This document shows, piece by piece, positions 6,348-9,023 of a DNA stretch of 9,023 nucleotides; positions within the stretch are counted from its first letter, which is position 1, and the number at the start of each line of letters is the position of its first letter. The DNA lies in contig JAENWO010000087.1 in assembly GCA_016649925.1 (NCBI GenBank), positions 1 to 9,023 on the forward strand, in the 5' to 3' direction. This DNA comes from Actinomycetales bacterium. Lineage in GTDB: Bacteria > Actinomycetota > Actinomycetes > Actinomycetales > Beutenbergiaceae. Below the pieces are notes generated by a model, which made no database searches, was not told the origin of the DNA, and saw only the letters and a program-made list of their open reading frames with translations. A program made the position numbers and the translations under genes.

Positions 6348-7001
6348 TTACCGCTTGACCGCGACGAGCAGGCCGTCGCCGGTGGGCAGCAGCGCCGGGA
6401 TGAGGCGCTCGTCCTCGCGCAACGCCTTGCCCAGCTCGCGCATGGCTACGGTGTCCTCGTCGCGGCGAGCCGGATCGGCCACGCGGTCGTGCCAGAGCGC
6501 ATCGGTGACGGCGAGTGCACCGCCGCTGCGCAGCATCCGGATGGCCTGGTTCGCGTAGTCGCTGGCCTCCGCCGGGTCCGCGTCGATGAACACGAGGTCG
6601 TAGGCGTCGTCGGCGAGGCGGGGGAGGACGTCGAGCGCCCGGCCCGAGATCGGGCGCGTGCGCGTCGGACGGATGCCTGCGGCGGCGAACGCCTCCTTCG
6701 CGGCCCGCTGGTGCTCCACCTCGACATCGATCGTGGTCAGCACGCCGTCGGGCACCATCCCGTCCAGCAGCCACAGGCCCGAGACGCCGGTCCCGGTCCC
6801 CACCTCGGCGACCGAGTGGGCCTTGAGCGCCGCGGCGACCAGCCGCAGCGCGGCACCGGTGCCGGGGGAGACGGCGGAGATGCCGAACTCCTCGGCGCGG
6901 GCACGGGCGTCACGCACTGCCTCGATCTCGGTGATGAAATACTCGGTGTAGGCCCAGTTCTGGGCCTTGTCGGCAGCGATCGTGGGCCTCCGTGTGTACA
7001 C
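6348..7001 (-). CDS. SAM-dependent O-methyltransferase (family 3)
   Basis: A 217-residue class I methyltransferase of the small-molecule O-methyltransferase (COMT/caffeoyl-CoA-like) family. The SAM-binding glycine loop EVGTGTGVSG is at 66-75, the acidic residue D92 ends strand 2 (TTIDVEVEH), and FIDAD (139-143) supplies the metal/SAM-side Asp typical of cation-dependent family 3 enzymes. The segment before the fold, ADKAQNWAYTE (10-20), is characteristic of the homologue divergent from sigE in actinobacteria. The substrate is unknown. GTG 7001 was chosen as the nearest start before the conserved region. The frame stays open far upstream, but there it covers sigE in antisense. A TACCAT hexamer (7029-7024, minus) is a possible -10, implying a leader of about 16 nt. 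The Shine-Dalgarno is poor. Confidence 0.88.
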   Translation of the reverse strand: MYTRRPTIAADKAQNWAYTEYFITEIEAVRDARARAEEFGISAVSPGTGAALRLVAAALKAHSVAEVGTGTGVSGLWLLDGMVPDGVLTTIDVEVEHQRAAKEAFAAAGIRPTRTRPISGRALDVLPRLADDAYDLVFIDADPAEASDYANQAIRMLRSGGALAVTDALWHDRVADPARRDEDTVAMRELGKALREDERLIPALLPTGDGLLVAVKR

Positions 7002-7002
7002 A
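6993..7002. promoter_or_regulatory. Palindrome over the O-methyltransferase start codon
   Basis: TGTGTACACA is a perfect 10-bp inverted repeat spanning the GTG start (7001-6999) of the O-methyltransferase gene. It is A/T-richer than its surroundings. It could be a small operator, but no specific regulator is identifiable. Confidence 0.25.
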
Positions 7003-7042
7003 AGTGCGCGTCCGCGCCCCCCGATGGTATCGCCTGGGGCAG

Positions 7043-7069
7043 TCCCCGGTCCCCGGTACCGGGCGGGGA
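7043..7069. promoter_or_regulatory. Inverted repeat in the sigE upstream region
   Basis: A perfect 12-bp palindrome CCCGGTACCGGG (7052-7063) is flanked by TCCCCG (7043-7048) and CGGGGA (7064-7069), which also pair, leaving a 3-nt bulge on the left. TCCCCGG is tandemly repeated at 7043-7056. The right arm overlaps the ECF-type -35 element before sigE. It could be an operator or a hairpin. Confidence 0.4.
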
Positions 7070-7092
7070 ACGATCCGCGCCCCTCACGCGTT
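7067..7092 (+). promoter_or_regulatory. sigE: Candidate ECF sigma-factor promoter upstream of sigE
   Basis: GGAAC (7067-7071) followed after 18 bp by GTT (7090-7092, preceded by C) fits the GGAAC-N(17-18)-cGTT pattern described for actinobacterial SigE/SigH-class promoters. Only the base after GGAAC (G, where C/T is usual) departs from it. Transcription would start near 7099, leaving a leader of about 47 nt. This suggests sigE autoregulation or control by another ECF factor. Confidence 0.45.
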
Positions 7093-7131
7093 GTGGAGGT
7101 GACGGGCCGCGGTACGACCAGCCGGCCCGCG

Positions 7132-7137
7132 TAGACT
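7132..7137 (+). promoter_or_regulatory. sigE: Second candidate sigE promoter (-10), near-leaderless
   Basis: TAGACT (fits TANNNT, 4/6 to TATAAT) ends 8 nt before the sigE ATG. This would yield a leaderless or nearly leaderless mRNA from a vegetative sigma factor. No clear -35 is seen at 17 bp (GCGGTA). Confidence 0.38.
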
Positions 7138-7145
7138 GGACGCAC

Positions 7146-7829
7146 ATGGAGGATCCGCGGGTGCCCGTAGAGGCTGAGGTCTCGGCGACGCTCGCCGCCG
7201 CCCCGGTCCCCGAGAACACGGCCGGACCCGTCGATGTGCCCTGGCAGCCGCCGTCGTGGGAGCAGATCGTCCGCGACAACACGGACCGCGTCTATCGCCT
7301 CGCGTACCGTCTGACCGGCAACCAGGCCGACGCCGAGGACCTCACGCAGGAGGTCTTCGTCCGGGTGTTCCGCTCGCTCACCTCCTACCAGCCGGGCACC
7401 TTCGAAGGCTGGCTGCACCGCATCACCACGAACCTCTTCCTGGACCAGGCTCGACGCAAGAAGCGCATCCGCTTCGACTCCCTGGGCCCGGCCGTGGAGC
7501 GGCTGCCCGCCATCGGAGACGGCGGCTCCCCCGAGCGCCGCTACGAGCACGACAACCTCGATCTCGACATCCAGGCGGCGCTGGACGCGCTCAAGCCCCA
7601 GTACCGGGCCGCCGTGGTGCTCTGCGACATCGAGGGCCTGTCCTACGAGGAGATCGGCGCCACCCTCGGCATCTCGATGGGCACGGTGCGCTCCCGCATC
7701 CACCGCGGCCGCGCACAGCTGCGCACCTCGCTCGCGCACCGCTCGCCCCGCGCGACGTCCGACGGCGTCGCGTCCGACGGCGTCGCGTCCGACGGCGCCA
7801 GTACCCCGGCCGGGAAGGCGCGCCCGTGA
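7146..7829 (+). CDS. sigE: ECF RNA polymerase sigma factor, SigE type
   Basis: A 227-residue group IV sigma factor. Region 2 spans about 40-105: YRLAYRLTGNQADAEDLTQEVFVRVF forms the core-binding and -10-reading helices, followed by FEGWLHRITTNLFLDQARRKKR. Region 4 spans about 141-195, with the helix-turn-helix LSYEEIGATLGISMGTVRSRI (165-185) that reads the -35. An N-terminal tail of about 35 residues is acidic and Pro/Ala-rich. The C-terminal tail after 197 holds three SDG repeats and is probably disordered. In actinobacteria this factor drives the envelope-stress response. The stop overlaps the start of the anti-sigma gene (GTGA, 7826-7829). ATG 7146 is the first start after the promoter elements; GTG 7161 is an alternative. 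SigE is assigned by sequence together with the flanking O-methyltransferase, anti-sigma and protease genes. Confidence 0.9.
   Translation: MEDPRVPVEAEVSATLAAAPVPENTAGPVDVPWQPPSWEQIVRDNTDRVYRLAYRLTGNQADAEDLTQEVFVRVFRSLTSYQPGTFEGWLHRITTNLFLDQARRKKRIRFDSLGPAVERLPAIGDGGSPERRYEHDNLDLDIQAALDALKPQYRAAVVLCDIEGLSYEEIGATLGISMGTVRSRIHRGRAQLRTSLAHRSPRATSDGVASDGVASDGASTPAGKARP
7752..7796 (+). repeat. 3 x 15-bp tandem repeat in sigE tail
   Basis: GTCGCGTCCGACGGC occurs perfectly at 7767-7781 and 7782-7796, preceded by a diverged copy at 7752-7766 that differs at its first bases. It encodes (A/V)(T/A)SDG three times. The unit length keeps the frame, in keeping with a tolerant disordered tail. Confidence 0.92.
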
Positions 7830-8746
7830 GCCACCTCGGTCCGCTGATCTCCCCGCTCGCAGACGGGCAGCTGCCTCCCGCGCGCGCCGAGCGCGCCTTC
7901 GCGCACGTCGCCGGGTGCGACGAGTGCAGGCGGGCCCTCGACGCCGAGCGGGCCTCCCGGGCGGCCGCGCGCGCCGCCGGTGAGGTGCGAGCGAGTCCCG
8001 ATCTGACGGCACGCCTGCTCGCGCTCCAGATGCCCGACGTCCCCCTCTCTGGACCGTCCTTCCCGGCCTTGGCATCGGGTGCCGAGCCGATGCGGGTCAC
8101 TGGGTGGTCGGAGCGCGAGCACCACCCGCTGCGGACGCGGGTGATGACCGGCATGCTCGCCTCGGTGGGCCTCTTCGCACTCGCGCTCTTCGTCCTCGGC
8201 GGGCAGCAACGACCCCTTCAGGACCCCACGGCCCTGCTCGATGCCGGCACGACCACACCGGGCGTCACCCAGTTCATGTCGGCGTCCGATCGGCATGCCG
8301 CGACCGCCACCGAGCAGCGGATGAGCTCCGCCCTGCTGGAGTGGATGACCGCCAGCGGGTGGCCGGCCCCCGAACTGCTTCCCGTCGGCATGAGCGTGAG
8401 CGACGTCGAGGTGCACGAGCCGGACGACGGCGCGGGCGGAGCCGAGGTGCTCGAGGTGAGCCTTGTCGGTGCCAGCGGTGCGGTCACCGTCCTGGCGCAG
8501 CACGGGCAGCTCGACCAGTCGATGCTCGCCGCGCTCGAACCCGTCTCGGTGGGTGGCCACGCGGTCTACCGGGTCTCCGGGGACTGGTGGCTGCTGGAGT
8601 GCGGAGGCTCGGTGGTGGCGGTCTCCTCCGGCTCGAACTCAGGTCCGGCGTACGACGTGATCCGGTCCCTGCCGGACCTCGAGGACACGCGCGGCGTGGT
8701 CGATCGCCTCGCGACCGGCTGGACCGTGCTCGTCTCGGCGTTCTGA
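7826..8746 (+). CDS. rseA: Membrane-anchored zinc-binding anti-sigma factor
   Basis: A 306-residue protein starting at GTG 7826, sharing 4 nt with the sigE stop, which points to coupled synthesis. The N-terminal cytosolic part carries the ZAS-type zinc motif H27-x3-C31-x2-C34 (HVAGCDEC), expected to bind SigE; the nearby H3 could be a further ligand. One transmembrane helix lies at about 106-125 (VMTGMLASVGLFALALFVLGG), preceded by Arg/His-rich sequence, so the N-terminus is inside. About 180 residues then lie outside the membrane, rich in Ser/Gly/Val strands (for example SGDWWLLECGG), with no family I recognise. Mycobacterial RseA is much shorter, as I recall, so this exported domain is an addition that may sense stress or be a protease target. 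The symbol follows the sigE-rseA pairing. Confidence 0.85.
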   Translation: MSHLGPLISPLADGQLPPARAERAFAHVAGCDECRRALDAERASRAAARAAGEVRASPDLTARLLALQMPDVPLSGPSFPALASGAEPMRVTGWSEREHHPLRTRVMTGMLASVGLFALALFVLGGQQRPLQDPTALLDAGTTTPGVTQFMSASDRHAATATEQRMSSALLEWMTASGWPAPELLPVGMSVSDVEVHEPDDGAGGAEVLEVSLVGASGAVTVLAQHGQLDQSMLAALEPVSVGGHAVYRVSGDWWLLECGGSVVAVSSGSNSGPAYDVIRSLPDLEDTRGVVDRLATGWTVLVSAF

Positions 8747-8775
8747 ACTCGGTCTCGCACGCCTGGCGGACACGT

Positions 8776-8781
8776 CACAAT
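8776..8781 (+). promoter_or_regulatory. Possible -10 before the HtrA-like gene
   Basis: CACAAT ends 6 nt before the ATG at 8788, the same arrangement as CACAAT before lpdA GTG 406. GGAGG at 8782-8786 is only 1 nt from the ATG, too close for normal use. No -35 is evident, so the gene may instead be read from sigE. Confidence 0.27.
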
Positions 8782-8787
8782 GGAGGC

Positions 8788-9023
8788 ATGACCTCGCAGC
8801 CGCCCGGCCCGAACGCCCCGCACGGAGCTTCGGACGGCGACCGTCCTGACGGCCGGGACGCATCCGATCGCGCGTCCGACGACGGTGTGAGCCCGACGAC
8901 GGACGACGGTGTGAGCCCGACGACGGATGCCCCGCGTCCGGACGCGTCCGCTGTGCCCGAGTGGGAGGCCTCTGCTGACCCCACGTTGGACCCGCCCGAC
9001 GAGTCGACGGCGGAGGTCCCCGG
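8788..9023 (+). CDS. N-terminal part of probable HtrA-like serine protease (cut by window edge)
   Basis: An open frame from ATG 8788 (41 nt after the anti-sigma stop) to the window end gives 78 codons (begins MTSQPPGPNAPHGASDGDRP) without a stop. The visible part is entirely low-complexity, rich in Asp, Pro, Ser and Thr, with a duplicated DDGVSPTT block. No domain, signal peptide or membrane helix is reached. HtrA-like trypsin-family proteases that follow sigE-rseA in actinobacteria have long disordered cytosolic N-termini of this kind before their single membrane helix, and position is the main argument for the call. Another possibility is a TatB-like or unrelated membrane protein. That it is a coding sequence is well supported by the in-frame 24-bp repeat and the composition. 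Confidence 0.6.
   Translation, partial: MTSQPPGPNAPHGASDGDRPDGRDASDRASDDGVSPTTDDGVSPTTDAPRPDASAVPEWEASADPTLDPPDESTAEVP
8878..8925 (+). repeat. Perfect 2 x 24-bp tandem repeat in the protease N-terminus
   Basis: Bases 8878-8901 and 8902-8925 are identical and encode DDGVSPTT twice. The unit is a multiple of 3 and preserves the reading frame. The flanking codons (ASDRASDD) echo the SDG-rich tail of sigE. Confidence 0.93.

Noticed and set aside
7095..7102. GGAGGTGA, a near-perfect Shine-Dalgarno, upstream of sigE
   Set aside because: It lies 43 nt before the ATG and no start codon follows at usable spacing. The overlapping GTG at 7099 opens only 11 codons before a TAG.
5913..7145. Upstream extension of the sigE frame into pepA and antisense O-methyltransferase
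   Set aside because: The region is covered by better genes and the sigma region 2 fold starts well after ATG 7146.
6348..8075. 575-codon minus-strand frame joining the O-methyltransferase to antisense sigE
   Set aside because: Only the last 217 codons match the methyltransferase family. The rest is antisense to sigE and rseA, so a fusion is not supported.

Overview
The window is very GC-rich and gene-dense. Third codon positions are almost all G or C, GTG starts are used, and several genes have no Shine-Dalgarno site. Gene content and order (PNP/lpdA; dapE - LOG protein - DUF3117; O-methyltransferase - sigE - rseA - htrA-like) point to an actinobacterium. Micrococcales (Cellulomonas- or Beutenbergia-like) is my best guess, but genus cannot be read from this stretch. 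The block is mostly conserved chromosomal housekeeping and stress-response DNA. I see no CRISPR array, prophage, transposase, tRNA or rRNA.

Layout. (1) 1-368, minus: 5' part of a purine-nucleoside phosphorylase gene, divergent from lpdA (397-1863, plus), a flavoprotein of the LpdA/NAD(P)H-quinone reductase type that lacks the redox cysteines. (2) 1864-2386 holds no intact gene. It has a strong hairpin terminator (1962-1990), the decayed 3' end of an NAD(P)-binding oxidoreductase gene on the minus strand (1999-2230) frameshifted by a perfect 22-bp tandem duplication, a cluster of GC-rich palindromic repeats (2231-2307), and the dapE promoter. (3) 2387-4575, plus: a tight operon of dapE (lysine/diaminopimelate synthesis), a TIGR00730 LOG-family nucleotide phosphoribohydrolase, and a 79-residue single-span membrane protein. 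(4) 4460-6283, plus: an internal promoter, a possible short leader ORF, the 55-residue DUF3117 protein and an M17 leucyl aminopeptidase. (5) 6348-7001, minus: a SAM-dependent O-methyltransferase, convergent with the aminopeptidase gene and divergent from sigE. (6) 7146-8746, plus: an ECF sigma factor of the SigE type, overlapping by 4 nt (GTGA) its membrane-anchored zinc-binding anti-sigma factor. (7) 8788-end: the disordered N-terminus of what is probably the HtrA-like serine protease that normally follows sigE-rseA.

Together, regions 5-7 form the actinobacterial envelope-stress module: sigma factor, anti-sigma factor and probable periplasmic protease. The dapE operon supplies a cell-wall precursor pathway. 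The least ordinary points are the 22-bp duplication in the pseudogene, the palindromic repeat cluster, the change in codon composition and possible leader ORF inside the small membrane-protein gene, an ECF-type promoter match before sigE, and short tandem repeats in both sigE and the protease gene. I do not see a new multi-gene system.
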